Assembly: GCA_910576205.1 (NCBI GenBank)
Contig: CAJTHL010000018.1
Location: forward strand, 30,496 to 94,495
From: Clostridia bacterium
GTDB lineage: Bacteria > Bacillota > Clostridia > Lachnospirales > Lachnospiraceae
DNA length: 64,000 bases
Direction of reading: 5' to 3'
Positions within the stretch are counted from its first letter, which is position 1. Each line of letters opens with the position of its first letter. The notes below the pieces were generated by a model. The model worked only from the letters and a program-made list of their open reading frames with translations, ran no database searches and was not told the origin of the DNA. This document shows positions 54,806-63,918 of the stretch, one piece after another. The position numbers were made by a program, and so were the translations under genes.

Positions 54806-55732
54806 TTATTTCTCAAAAATATATGTTCCCTCCGGAATGCTTTCAATGTATTCCCCTCCGCTTATTACCTGTCCCAGCTCATATAGTCCATTATATGAAC
54901 CGAACTCTTTATAGAACATAACCACATCTCCCCAGGGAGCAAAATAAGCCAGTGTACCCGTCTTTGCATCTGCAAGAGGCGTATTGGATGTCTCCAGGCC
55001 CTCCGGAGGATAAAATATCTTTTCATCATCACTGTAATCAGATAGTTCTACTTGAAATGGCAACTGCCCATACAATGATTCTGCTGCCGCACTGTCATTG
55101 AGTTCAAATACAATCTCATGTTCATCAACCATAATGCGCATCTGTTTCCCCATCCTGCGTCCCTCCTGATCTTCTGCTGACGATTCCAGCTTTTCCAGCG
55201 TTACTGTGCCGTCAAAACTTTCGAGGTACTCTGTCCCGGAGGTACAGATGCCCAGACGGTGCATCTCATCTCCCGCATAGAAATCTTCATATAAAATGAA
55301 CACATCTCCCCAGGGTTCATAATAGCTCAGTTCGCCTTTTCTCCCATCATGATAAGCCTCGTCAGCTGTAACAGGAAGGCTCTCTGGCGGGTAAAACATC
55401 CACTGGGCATTTCTGAAATTCTCTGTATCCAGCACAAGCGGAAGCTGCTCATACAGTTTCTCTGCCGCTTTTGTATCGTAAAGCTGAAAAACCGCTTCCT
55501 TTTCATCTGAACTGATTTTTATAGAAAGTTCTGAAAGGTTTAATCCTGGACTTTCATGATTGCCGTGATTGTCTGCATAATCTGTTTCCAGAGATTCTGC
55601 CATATTTTCTGCAGACTGCTCCGGCTGTTTCTCTGTTTTCTCCGAATGGATGTTTCTGTCTGTATTGCCGCATCCTGAAACGGACAACAATATTATGACA
55701 GACAACAGGAATAGCACTATCTTTTTCAGCAT
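54806..55732 (-). CDS. Lipoprotein with two tandem cyclophilin-like domains
   Basis: 308 residues. Lipobox SVSGC near residue 21, then a charged tether. Two copies of the same ~110-residue domain follow. Copy 1 reads AVFQLYDTKAAEKLYEQLP, MFYPPESLPV, GELSYYEPWGDVFILYEDF; copy 2 reads IVFELNDSAAAESLYGQLPF, IFYPPEGLET, GTLAYFAPWGDVVMFYKEF. This is the cyclophilin-like fold (PF18050 type). It overlaps the CMD-cupin gene by 7 bases, so both are one operon. Probable surface protein; ligand unknown. Confidence 0.88.
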   Translation of the reverse strand: MLKKIVLFLLSVIILLSVSGCGNTDRNIHSEKTEKQPEQSAENMAESLETDYADNHGNHESPGLNLSELSIKISSDEKEAVFQLYDTKAAEKLYEQLPLVLDTENFRNAQWMFYPPESLPVTADEAYHDGRKGELSYYEPWGDVFILYEDFYAGDEMHRLGICTSGTEYLESFDGTVTLEKLESSAEDQEGRRMGKQMRIMVDEHEIVFELNDSAAAESLYGQLPFQVELSDYSDDEKIFYPPEGLETSNTPLADAKTGTLAYFAPWGDVVMFYKEFGSYNGLYELGQVISGGEYIESIPEGTYIFEK

Positions 55733-56484
55733 AATACGCTCCTATAAACATCGTCATCCACCGGTTCCAGCCATTCGTTAGAACCTTCTTCTGCCGGAAC
55801 CTCTACAGCCAGATGAGAGAACCAGCTGTACGGCGTCGCTCCATGCCAGTGTTTTACGCCTGCCGGAATATTTACTACATCGCCGGGGAATAACTCCTTT
55901 GCCTTTTTCCCCCACTCCTGATAATATCCCCGGCCGCTGACACAGATCAGAATCTGTCCTCCTCCGCTCTTTGCATGATGGATATGCCAGTTGTTACGGC
56001 AGCCAGGTTCAAAGGTCACGTTAAAGATGCCCACCTGCTCAGCAGAAACCGGAGCCAGATAACTCTGTCCGATAAAATACTGTGCAAAAGCTTCATTGGG
56101 CTGGCCTATGGGAAACAGCATGGAAGCTTCATGTGCAGATTTTGCATCCGCTTCGGAACATTCCTCTGACCAGATTTCTTTTGCCATACGGAATGCCGCC
56201 CATGCCTTGGGCCATCCGGCATAAAAGGCTGCATGTGTCAGTATTTCCGCAATTTCCGTTCTGGTAATCCCGTTCTTTTTCGCACTCATTAGGTGGAACT
56301 GAAAAGAAGAATCCACAAGTCCTTGAGCCATCAGCGAAACCACCGTTACCAGTGACCTGTCCCTCAAAGAGAGCTTATCTTCCCTGCTCCACACCTCTCC
56401 AAATAACACATCATCGTTTAACTGCGCAAATTTCGGGGCAAATTCACCTAATGTGTCTCTGCCCGCTGTCTGTTTTACTGCCAT
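55726..56484 (-). CDS. Carboxymuconolactone decarboxylase-cupin fusion protein
   Basis: 252 residues. Residues ~1-110 are a CMD/AhpD-like domain (LSLRDRSLVTVVSLMAQG, EIAEILTHAAFYAGWPKAWAAF). Residues ~135-250 are a cupin with the metal motif NNWHIHHAKSGGGQILICVSG and GDVVNIPAGVKHWHG. AGGAGG lies 6-7 bases before the ATG. Such fusions occur beside aldo-keto reductase and flavodoxin genes in Clostridia, and remnants of both lie next door, so the original cluster was probably a redox/detoxification operon. Confidence 0.92.
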   Translation of the reverse strand: MAVKQTAGRDTLGEFAPKFAQLNDDVLFGEVWSREDKLSLRDRSLVTVVSLMAQGLVDSSFQFHLMSAKKNGITRTEIAEILTHAAFYAGWPKAWAAFRMAKEIWSEECSEADAKSAHEASMLFPIGQPNEAFAQYFIGQSYLAPVSAEQVGIFNVTFEPGCRNNWHIHHAKSGGGQILICVSGRGYYQEWGKKAKELFPGDVVNIPAGVKHWHGATPYSWFSHLAVEVPAEEGSNEWLEPVDDDVYRSVLC

Positions 56485-56506
56485 CTTTTCATCCTCCTAT
56501 AATATC

Positions 56507-56645
56507 TTATTTGCATTTCATTATAATTTCCACAACCTCTTCTTTTGACAGCAGCCTGCTGGAACTGGATGAGGCAATGAAATTCTCCGTGACATCCTTT
56601 GCTGCCTTTAAGGTCAACCCATAGCCTGCCTCGTGAAAGCTTAAG
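56507..56645 (-). pseudogene. C-terminal gene fragment, possibly an oxidoreductase
   Basis: Minus-strand codons read HEAGYGLTLKAAKDVTENF, then a Ser-rich join and LLSKEEVVEII, ending KCK and stop just before the CMD-cupin gene. Coding-like, with no start. The family is not clear. A further coding-like scrap at about 56693-56800 ends in a Glu/Ser/Pro-rich tail (ESPAPESTSVDMEEGAG). Confidence 0.4.
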
Positions 56646-56805
56646 GACAGGTTCGCGTTCTTAATTCAGGCCTCCAACGCGTCAGTTCCGGCCAGCGCCC
56701 TCTTCCATATCTACCGATGTACTTTCGGGTGCAGGGGATTCTTCTGTTCCAGGCATTTCTGCAACACCGCTTTCCACTTCAGAAGCCTCTCCTTTTCGTT
56801 TGGTC

Positions 56806-58155
56806 TTAATCTATCCGAAACCGGTATCCTGCTCCCCATACCGTCTCGATGAACTGGTTCTTTGATTCATTCTTTCCCAGCTTATCCCGCAGACGGTTGA
56901 TATGGACGGTTACGGTTGCCGCATCTCCCAGGGAATCCATCCCCCATACCCGGTCAAACAGGGTATCCTTTGAAAATACCAGATTGGGATTTTCCGCCAG
57001 AAACAACAACTTTTCAAACTCCTTGTTGACCAGAACCACTTCCTTTTTATCCAGATAGACTCTCCGTGACTTGGGCAGGATGGTCAGGTTCTGGTAGGTA
57101 ATCTCCGTCTCCTGCTGCTCCTCTTCCTCTGTTGCAGAAAGCAGGTTATGAATGTAGATATGGGATTTCACCCTGGCCACCAGCTCCGTAGGGCTGAAAG
57201 GCTTTACCAGATAATCGTCTGCCCCTAATCCCAGTCCCCGGATCTTATCGATGTCTTCCTTTTTGGCTGTCACCATGATAATAGGCAGCCGCAGGCTCTT
57301 TCGCAGCTCCCGGCAGACATCAAACCCTGTCTTGCCGGGGAGCATCACATCCAACAGAATGGCATCGTATTTTTCTGTTTTCGCCTTTTGCTCTCCGGTG
57401 ATGCCGTCAAAGGCAAGAGCGGTTTCGTATCCATTGGCTTCCAGATAATCCCGCTCCAATTCCGCATTGTTTCCTTCCAGTGTCCGTTTCAGAGAAATCA
57501 TCACTCTCGAATTTTCTTTTCTGCGGTATCTCACCGTATTGGCAAACAGGTTATTAAAGATGCGTTTAAATTCTTCCATGTGATAATGGAAACCGGCATC
57601 CAGCCTGCTGTATTCCGACAGGCTGTCTACCAGGCTCACCAGATTCCCTTCCCGGATTTCTTTTGTGCCAAGGCTCAATTTCCCAAGAGGCTTTAAAATA
57701 TTGCCGGAGATCCACCAGGAGAGGATGCCGTTGATACACACGGTCAGTATCACAAAAAGAACCAGAATGCCAGCCAGATAACGCAGGATACAGTTTTTCA
57801 GATAATTTACCATGGTTCCATCGGTTTCCTGGGGATGGACAGCCGTAATGCAGAAGATGCTTTCTCCGATTTTTGTAATCATAAAACGATATCCCAGCCC
57901 GGACAGTTTATTTTCCAGATGGGTCATCTCATCGCTGTGCCGGATCTCTGTCTGGCAGGCATCCATCTCCGGACAATACCCCCAGTTGTTTTCCCACAGC
58001 TCCTGCTGATAGTTGTAGATCATGCTCTGGGCAAACTGGACGCCGTTTTCATCGCTGTACATATCAATAAAAGTATGCCAGTAACTGCCCAGAGAAGTGT
58101 TCAGACACACGATCAGTACGATTATGGTAAACAAAATCGGTATCAGAACCATCAT
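56806..58155 (-). pseudogene. Histidine kinase/response regulator chimera produced by internal deletions
   Basis: 449 codons in one frame. The first ~175 are a sensor kinase N-terminus: membrane segment near 5-22, extracellular part with CPEMDACQTEIRHSDEM, second segment near 125-147, HAMP. Then only scraps of HisKA and HATPase (SEYSRLDAGF, RIFNNLFANTVRYR). Then an OmpR-type response regulator missing its first ~15 residues (the acidic pair), but with the phospho-Asp in ILLDVMLPGKTGFDV, the Lys in YLVKPF and a complete winged helix ending VWGAGYRFRID. At the 5' end an eight-A run seems to shift the true start. Phosphorelay function is unlikely; the DNA-binding domain could still act. Confidence 0.75.
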
Positions 58156-58188
58156 GATATTGGATAATCTGATTTTTTTTCTTAATGG

Positions 58189-58770
58189 TCACCTTCCATG
58201 TTCTCCTTTTCGTTCCGTATTTTCCTTGATATGCTCGGGATTACCGGAACCGGGAATGACCACTACTCCCTTCTGCAGGTTCCAGCGCAAAATCGCCTGT
58301 GCCGGTGACACACCATGAGCCTTGGCAATTTCAGAGATTACAGGATCGCCAAGCAGCTCTCCCGTATGCCCTCTGCCGCCCAGCGGATACCAGCCCTGCA
58401 CCACAATCCCCAGTTCCTGGATAAAAGGGATCACGCCATTCTCCTGACAATATGGATGGATCTCATTCTGAACCAGCGCGGGGACGGTATCCACCTAAGG
58501 GAGAAACTCCGTCAGTTCCTCCACATACCAATTCGACAGCCCCATCGAACGGATTTTTCCTTCTTCCACAAACTGTTCCATCACTTTGTACGCTTCCACA
58601 TCATTGGGATCAAGATGATGCAAAAGCATTAGGTCTACATAACCGATATCCAGCCGGTCAAGACAGGCCTGGATTGATTGCTCCAGACTTTCCTCTCCCT
58701 TGCTCTGCCCGCACGCTGTCACAGGAAACACCAATAAGAAAACGAATAGAATACTAAATAATTTTCTCAT
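58189..58770 (-). pseudogene. Lipoprotein/aldo-keto reductase remnant
   Basis: A good site precedes the ATG at 58770, which opens a lipoprotein signal (lipobox VTAC near residue 20). After GQSKGEESLEQS it enters the interior of an aldo-keto reductase (LDRLDIGYVDLMLLHH, KIRSMGLSNW). An in-frame TAG (58495-58497) follows FLP; the frame goes on with PALVQNEIHPYCQE, QGWYPLGGRGHTG and the cofactor motif VVVIPGSGNPEHI. The TIM-barrel start and the last ~20 residues are missing. At least three lesions. Confidence 0.82.
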
Positions 58771-58796
58771 TCACCATCTCCCTTACCGCTATTTCA

Positions 58797-58930
58797 GCGT
58801 TCTCCTAAAACCCTCCAGGTCTTTCAGCCTTGAGGCTGAACCGTTTTCCACGCCGTAAGCCGTAAACATCCCCATATCCTCCAGACCCAGGTATTCCAGA
58901 AAATCTCCTTTGTGGGAAAACATCGCGCTG
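58797..58930 (-). pseudogene. Flavodoxin-like reductase, C-terminal fragment
   Basis: Codons reading GDFLEYLGLEDMGMFTAYGV and ASRLKDLEGFRRTLK, then stop, resemble the C-terminus of NAD(P)H-dependent flavodoxin-fold reductases. The rest is missing: upstream the sequence switches to a LysR fragment on the opposite strand. Confidence 0.5.
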
Positions 58931-59104
58931 TCATATTGGGGTTCAGTCCGCATCCTTCATACAAATCCCGACAGCGGGCTTGTGTTCCGCCCCCTTGCCC
59001 CAAAACCCGAAACGAAAATCTATCTGATATGGAAAAAATATCAAATCTTTACGCCCATTGCAGAACGGTTGCTTAAACGATTGAAATCTGAGTTTTCCGA
59101 ATAG
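58930..59104 (+). pseudogene. LysR-type regulator, C-terminal fragment
   Basis: SGLVFRPLAPKPETKIYLIW and KKYQIFTPIAERLLKRLKSE match the end of the co-inducer domain of the complete LysR gene at 59.6-60.5 kb (KLTFRPLSPSIEIEMYMIWK). Only ~50 codons remain. It shows that a second, related LysR regulator once lay here, divergent from the reductase. Confidence 0.75.
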
Positions 59105-59114
59105 TATTATCCTC

Positions 59115-59354
59115 CTACCTCTTTCCTGCAGATTGCCCCTGGATCTGATGGACCAGATAATCCAGGCAGGAAATCCTTCTTTCGTCCCTGTGTACCCTTC
59201 CAAGCAGATATTCCCTCTGATGTTCCAGAAGTTCCAGCTGTTTCACCTGCTGCCCTTTGTCAAACCACCCCATAAAGTCCTGAATCATTTCGGTCCCACA
59301 CCCGGCATCCTCCAGGTTTTGTATGACGGATTCCCTGCTTTCCTTGATTATCAT
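59115..59354 (-). CDS. Small conserved helical protein
   Basis: 79 residues, helical and charged: ESRESVIQNLEDAGCGTEMI, FMGWFDKGQQVKQLELLEHQ, ERRISCLDYLVHQIQ. Proteins of this type are common in Clostridia next to MerR or LysR regulators; function unknown. Divergent from the LysR gene across ~217 bases that contain an inverted repeat. Confidence 0.72.
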   Translation of the reverse strand: MIIKESRESVIQNLEDAGCGTEMIQDFMGWFDKGQQVKQLELLEHQREYLLGRVHRDERRISCLDYLVHQIQGQSAGKR

Positions 59355-59407
59355 CCCTGCCCCCCTTGATGTTTTGATATTACTACTATAAATCCAAATA
59401 TAATAAA

Positions 59408-59439
59408 TAGCAAATATTTAGATATAATTTATTTGCATA
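59408..59439. promoter_or_regulatory. Inverted repeat in the divergent LysR intergenic region
   Basis: TAGCAAATA (59408-59416) and TATTTGCATA (59430-59439) are near-perfect inverted copies in A/T-rich DNA between the divergent small gene and lysR. LysR regulators bind such dyads and often control the divergent gene. Confidence 0.5.
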
Positions 59440-59571
59440 GTTGAAAACTATTGAAATCTATGATAGAATTTTTGATGAATCTGGCCTGCCGATTGGTTCC
59501 TATCCTCAACGCATATGACATTTTTCCAATGTACGACAGACAGCTAAGACTGACCGCAAGGAGCAAAACAT

Positions 59572-60465
59572 ATGGAAATACGTGTACTTCAATACTTTCT
59601 TGCCATCGCAAGAGAACAGAGCATCATACGGGCTGCCGAGTCTCTTCATCTCTCACAGCCTACTCTTTCCACACAGATTAAAAACATGGAAGAAGAGTTG
59701 GGAAAGCAGCTCCTGATCCGCGGCACAAAGGGTTCCCGCAAAGTTACGCTGACGGAAGAGGGAATGATTCTTCGGAAAAGGGCTGAGGAAATTCTGGATC
59801 TGGTAAAGAAAACAGAACATGAGATTGCCTGTTCCGATGATGTGATCATCGGAGATGTCTATATCGGCGCCGGAGAGACAGACGGTATGCGCCTGTTGGC
59901 AAGAGCTGCCGGAAGTTTAAAAAAACTTTATCCTGGAATCCATTACCATATTTCCAGCGGCAATGCTGTCTTTGTCAAAGAGCAGCTGGATAAAGGACTG
60001 ATTGATTTCGGGATTATATTCGGAACACCGGATACAAAGAAATATGAAGTATTAAAGCTCCCGTCTAAGGATATCTGGGGCGTCTTAATGCGAAAGGATT
60101 CGCCTTTGGCAGAAAAAGAATCTGTATCCCCGGAAGATCTGTGGAATCAGCCATTGCTGATATCACAGCAGGAAACTGAGAGGGGCAGAATGTCCCGGTG
60201 GATGAAGCGCCGTCTCTCGGAGCTGGATATCATTATGACTTATAATCTGTTGTTCAATGCTTCCCTGCTCGTGGAAGAGGGTTTGGGACACGCGATCTGT
60301 TTTGACCATATCATCAATACTTCCGGTGACAGTAAACTTACGTTTCGTCCTCTGTCACCATCCATTGAGATTGAAATGTACATGATCTGGAAAAAATATC
60401 AGGTCTTTTCCAAGCCTGCGGAAAAGTTTTTGATGATGCTGCGGGAAAATATTAACACAATTTAA
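59572..60465 (+). CDS. LysR-family transcriptional regulator
   Basis: 297 residues, normal length. The N-terminal helix-turn-helix (MEIRVLQYFLAIAREQSI, ESLHLSQPTLSTQIKNMEEE) and the type-2 periplasmic-binding co-inducer domain are both complete. AAGGAG lies 9 bases before the ATG. It probably controls the divergent gene and the neighbouring (now decayed) reductase genes. Confidence 0.94.
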   Translation: MEIRVLQYFLAIAREQSIIRAAESLHLSQPTLSTQIKNMEEELGKQLLIRGTKGSRKVTLTEEGMILRKRAEEILDLVKKTEHEIACSDDVIIGDVYIGAGETDGMRLLARAAGSLKKLYPGIHYHISSGNAVFVKEQLDKGLIDFGIIFGTPDTKKYEVLKLPSKDIWGVLMRKDSPLAEKESVSPEDLWNQPLLISQQETERGRMSRWMKRRLSELDIIMTYNLLFNASLLVEEGLGHAICFDHIINTSGDSKLTFRPLSPSIEIEMYMIWKKYQVFSKPAEKFLMMLRENINTI

Positions 60466-60563
60466 AAATGATATAAGTTATTTGTTCATGTACAAACTGA
60501 AATATTCGTTCATTCCGCTTTTCATCCTCCATTAGCACAGTCTTGCCGGAAGGTGAACAAATA

Positions 60564-60871
60564 GTGGAAGGTTTACATGATTTTTTTGGAATAGCAATTA
60601 AGAACGCAAGGATGGACTGCAGTCTGACACAGGAACCATTGGCAGAACAGGCTGGGATCAGCTGCCGCTATCTGATTGCCATCGAAAATGAAGGGCGTAT
60701 GCCAAAGTTCCCTATCGGCTGATACATAGCTTGGCAGACCGTGCTTTCTACCCAGAACAGCCCTCAGAAAACTCTGAACGGGCACAGCTTGCCCATATGC
60801 CGGAGTCCTGCTCTGACTGGGACACCCATATCCTTCTTAGTATCGTCAAAGCCATGTTGCAAAGACAATAA
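60564..60871 (+). pseudogene. XRE-family regulator of a conjugative element, frameshifted
   Basis: From the GTG at 60564: FGIAIKNARMDCSLTQEPLA, EQAGISCRYLIAIENEGRMP, a helix-turn-helix of the kind carried by Tn1549-like elements. Near 60702 the frame fails (TGA at 60719-60721); shifting one base gives PYRLIHSLADRAFYPEQPSE to the natural stop at 60869. A further sign that a conjugative element once passed through this part of the chromosome. Confidence 0.75.
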
Positions 60872-61091
60872 ATACAGAGCCATTCTCTTCACATCCTTTC
60901 TCCAGGTATTTCCCGCTGAATAAAAATGTTTCCAGATGTACCATATGCTTAATCGTAATCTCCCACACGGAAGCGGTACTGTAATAGATTTCATTGTTCT
61001 AGTCAAGTATCATTGCCCTGGCTGTATTCGACAATTCCTCCAAATCCAGTACTGCCCATATTGCAATATGTGTATCCAGCAAAATCTTCAT
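60846..61091 (-). pseudogene. PIN-domain (VapC-like) toxin, broken
   Basis: MKILLDTHIAIWAVLDLEEL carries the first catalytic Asp of PIN nucleases, and STASVWEITIKH the conserved Glu. An in-frame TAG after ARAMILD and loss of the C-terminal half (the frame runs into the XRE scrap) make it inactive. The ATG overlaps the stop of the antitoxin remnant (TGATG). Confidence 0.75.
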
Positions 61092-61435
61092 CAAACATCC
61101 ACCTCAAATAATCTGGCAACTTCATCATTGCACCCGTCTATATCATGACCATCCGCAATAAATTTCTGCCCTTTCATACTTCCAAGCCTGCGTTTTTTGC
61201 CCTGTGTGGCAACGCCATAATTTATACTCACACTCCTTGATTCTGACGGCAGCACAAACCGCTGTATCATATCAAGAATGTCCAAATTGACACTACAATG
61301 GTATGTATGGTTGTATGTAAATACTGGCATGAAGAATATTATTGCTGCTCCAGGCAGCCTTTCCTTTATCTTACAGATATCCATGCTCACCGGATGGTCA
61401 AAGAGCTTTTTCCCTTTGATGATCCGGGTATCCAC
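61091..61435 (-). pseudogene. Antitoxin C-terminus fused to an unidentified frame
   Basis: The last ~35 codons (KKRRLGSMKGQKFIADGHDI, NDEVARLFEV) fit the toxin-binding tail of VapB/Phd-type antitoxins and couple to the PIN toxin. The preceding ~80 codons (GKKLFDHPVSMDICKIKERL) do not look like an antitoxin and have no good start. Probably a deletion joint. Confidence 0.5.
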
Positions 61436-61841
61436 CTGCCCCTCAAACAGCGTGCCGTTTAAGTCCTTTCTGAGTTAGGATATCTTTACATCATAAAATA
61501 ACATTCCCTCTCTTCTTATCCAGTTCAAAATCAACTGAAAGAAGATATGGAATATGACCAGATATCATTAGTAAAATATGTTCACCCGTTTACAGGTGGG
61601 CCGGTGAAGAAAAACAGGAAATAAACCACTTGAAGTGGCAGCAGGAAGTCAAAGCAAACCAGCAAGCCCCTTATGGGATTGCGCTAAAGTAAGAAAGCAC
61701 TGAAAGAGCCCCTTTAGGGGTAGCTGTGAATGTGGTGCAGCTGGCAGACCGTCAGTGCGCCTTCCGGGCCCATCTCCAATGGCATGTTTCTGTCAGCCAC
61801 CCCACATAACCGGCTTCGCTTTCACATTACTTCCCCAGGGT
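61436..61841. other. Region with gene scraps and hairpins, conjugative-element-like
   Basis: About 400 bases without an intact gene. Plus-strand codons at about 61570-61692 read EINHLKWQQEVKANQQAPYG then IALK and stop, a possible C-terminal scrap. CCCCTTTAGGGG (61710-61721) forms a small hairpin. The composition recalls spacer DNA near the mobilisation genes of Tn1549-like elements, but no nick site can be named. Confidence 0.4.
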
Positions 61842-62396
61842 TCAGTCCCCTGTAGCTCCCCAAAGAAAATTTACCACCTGCGCCTTCCCGTGTTTCTCCA
61901 CCACAGCCAGATAATCTTCCTCTGTAATATTCTCTATATTGCCCTCAATCTCCTGTGTATAGGTCGCATCTCCATTTTCATCAAAAGTCTCATACACACC
62001 CTCCGCCAGTTTAAGGGAACCATCAGCTTCATCAAGTACATACCGCCACACCTCATGGCCTGAGGCACCGTAGATGCCGCTTTTATCATAGGAAATGGGA
62101 TAAGCGGTTCCCATACTCTCTATAATGCCTGTCTTTTGCACTTCCTCGTTTACCACATAATAGACGTCACAGGTAATCGATGCCTGGTTTCCCTGCCCGT
62201 CCTCATAGTATTGGGAGGTGACAAGCAGAACAGGATATCTGGCATCTGTCTCTACAAGGGCAAAGAGTTCATCGTCATCCAGCTTTGCGATTGTATCTGT
62301 ATAAATCTCATTCTTATTCTGCTTTCCACAGCCGGGCAGAAGAAGCGCTGTCACAATAACTACCATATATAAAATAACTCTCTTCCATCTTTTCAT
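61842..62396 (-). CDS. Lipoprotein of unknown function
   Basis: 184 residues. Signal peptide with lipobox LLPGC near residue 23, then an acidic body with strands such as YPVLLVTSQYYEDGQG and CDVYYVVNEE. GGGGATAAAG upstream of the ATG. It follows the XRE-membrane regulator gene by 5 bases, so it is likely regulated by or functions with it. No family recognised. Confidence 0.82.
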   Translation of the reverse strand: MKRWKRVILYMVVIVTALLLPGCGKQNKNEIYTDTIAKLDDDELFALVETDARYPVLLVTSQYYEDGQGNQASITCDVYYVVNEEVQKTGIIESMGTAYPISYDKSGIYGASGHEVWRYVLDEADGSLKLAEGVYETFDENGDATYTQEIEGNIENITEEDYLAVVEKHGKAQVVNFLWGATGD

Positions 62397-62401
62397 GATC
62401 T

Positions 62402-62920
62402 TTATCCCCTTTTTCCGTCTTTATTTTTGATAAGATAGCAAATACACAGCAGAATTCCCATCATTCCCGCAACAATAGCAGGTATAAGCGACTGTGTATA
62501 ACTAATTGGCGCATTGGCATATTTCCCTGTGACAATATACCGGTACAGCATATACTGGGTACTGTATGTAGCGGCAGATAAAGCCGTCACATAAGCAAAT
62601 ATCATCACGCTTACCATAATAAATATAAGGCCAGCTGTCAGCAAAAGCGTCATTTTCCTGTTGTGGAGGTTTATCTCCATCAAGTCCTCCAGGGTTATTT
62701 TCTCCTTATCTCTCACATCTTCCTCCCCTTTCAGCAACAATTCGTCCAGCGAAATCTGGAACATTCTCCCGATTTTTACCATGCTCTCCAGATCCGGCAT
62801 CGTTCCTCCGGATTCCCACTTGGAAATGGTCTGCCTGGAGACATTGAGTTTCTCCGCAAGCTGCTCCTGGGTCATACCCGAAATTTTCCTTAATTGGTGG
62901 ATCTTATTTCCAATCTCCAT
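62402..62920 (-). CDS. XRE-family regulator with C-terminal membrane segments
   Basis: 172 residues. A standard helix-turn-helix fills residues ~1-65 (IGNKIHQLRKISGMTQEQLA, VSRQTISKWESGGTMPD). Two hydrophobic segments follow near residues 90-115 and 143-165, so the regulator is membrane-bound. AAAGGAGG lies 7-8 bases before the ATG. Membrane-anchored XRE regulators usually sense envelope stress or peptides. Paired with the lipoprotein gene. Confidence 0.9.
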   Translation of the reverse strand: MEIGNKIHQLRKISGMTQEQLAEKLNVSRQTISKWESGGTMPDLESMVKIGRMFQISLDELLLKGEEDVRDKEKITLEDLMEINLHNRKMTLLLTAGLIFIMVSVMIFAYVTALSAATYSTQYMLYRYIVTGKYANAPISYTQSLIPAIVAGMMGILLCICYLIKNKDGKRG

Positions 62921-63209
62921 ATGTCTGTCCTCCTTTTACCTGGGATTCTATCTGAAATGCATACTTTTTTCTATCAATCTACCTTTACATTTGTGCTCTG
63001 AATGGTGACATGACAGGGTTTGCCGGATTGATTTTCATATTTTCATATGATGAAGTAATAATGGAAATCTTAATGATGCTTTTTTATGTTTTCATATATC
63101 GTAAATGCCCAGTATTTTATCGTATTTCATAATTCATGTCATAATTTGCTGACTACCCATCATAGCTTATTTTTTCTGTTTCCTATATGATTGTTCTGGG
63201 GGAAATTTT
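62921..63209. other. A/T-rich intergenic region
   Basis: Between the XRE gene and a small plus-strand gene. Contains repeated TTTTCATAT motifs near 63030-63095 and promoter-like A/T-rich DNA, but no clear gene. Confidence 0.4.
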
Positions 63210-63467
63210 ATGAGTGAGACAATAGCTACATGTATTACCCAGATTATTACAGCTTTAATCACTGTGGGAGTTACGATACTTGTTGCATATAAAACCTATC
63301 GTTCCCAGAAAAGCAAAGAGGATATGGAAATCAGACGTCTGCAAACGATAAATCGCAATTCCTCATTGGAGTTATTTCTCGCATATATAGCAAATCTGAT
63401 TCTTTTTGCTTCTCCAACAGAGATTGACCTTGATTCGAAAACGCTGTGTATCTGCCTTGAAAAATGA
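63210..63467 (+). CDS. Small membrane protein
   Basis: 85 residues. One N-terminal membrane segment (TQIITALITVGVTILVAY, residues ~10-27) then a basic cytoplasmic part. GGGGGAAA lies 5-7 bases before the ATG. N-terminal parts like this occur in phage and plasmid proteins of ~150 residues. Overlapping codons beginning at 63464 read MNLAEQYLEELAKTDLPDSY and may be the tail of the same gene after a frameshift. Confidence 0.5.
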   Translation: MSETIATCITQIITALITVGVTILVAYKTYRSQKSKEDMEIRRLQTINRNSSLELFLAYIANLILFASPTEIDLDSKTLCICLEK

Positions 63468-63595
63468 ACTTGGCAGAACAATACCTTGAGGAATTGGCAA
63501 AAACAGATTTGCCGGATTCCTATTTCGAAGATTTCAGCTTTTAAATTTATCTCCTCTTATTCTTCAAAAAAACAGAAGGTTAACCGCCTTCTGTT

Positions 63596-63838
63596 TTATA
63601 AATCCTCATCCGCAACTGGTTTTAGCAATTCCTGCTGATCCACACCCAGTTTATCTGCAATCATGGTCAGTTTATCGTCCAGAATTCTGGCGCTGCCCGT
63701 GATGTTTACCCTAAGACGTATCTCAGAAGTCTGAGAAGCTCCCGCCAGCTGTTCTACAGTTACATTGTGTTTCTGCATAATCTGACAGATATTATGGCCT
63801 AACGCTCTTTTATTTTTCAATGTATCTGCTTTCAGCAT
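63596..63838 (-). CDS. Small helix-turn-helix-like protein
   Basis: 80 residues from the ATG at 63838 (AGGTG 6 bases upstream; frame open to 63862). The helical pattern NICQIMQKHNVTVEQLAGAS followed by ILDDKLTMIADKLGVDQQEL resembles Cro/XRE DNA-binding proteins, with an unusual loop in place of the recognition helix. No partner gene is evident. Confidence 0.6.
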   Translation of the reverse strand: MLKADTLKNKRALGHNICQIMQKHNVTVEQLAGASQTSEIRLRVNITGSARILDDKLTMIADKLGVDQQELLKPVADEDL

Positions 63839-63918
63839 AGCAATCACCTTTTCTCCTTGCATTTGATAGTGTCAAGATTTTTTCGCAAATTTAATTTCCA
63901 CCGTTTGGCAGCCGGTAG

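Noticed and set aside
61755..62063. 102-codon plus-strand frame over the lipoprotein gene at 61.8-62.4 kb
   Set aside because: It lies opposite a convincing lipoprotein gene with signal peptide and good ribosome binding site.
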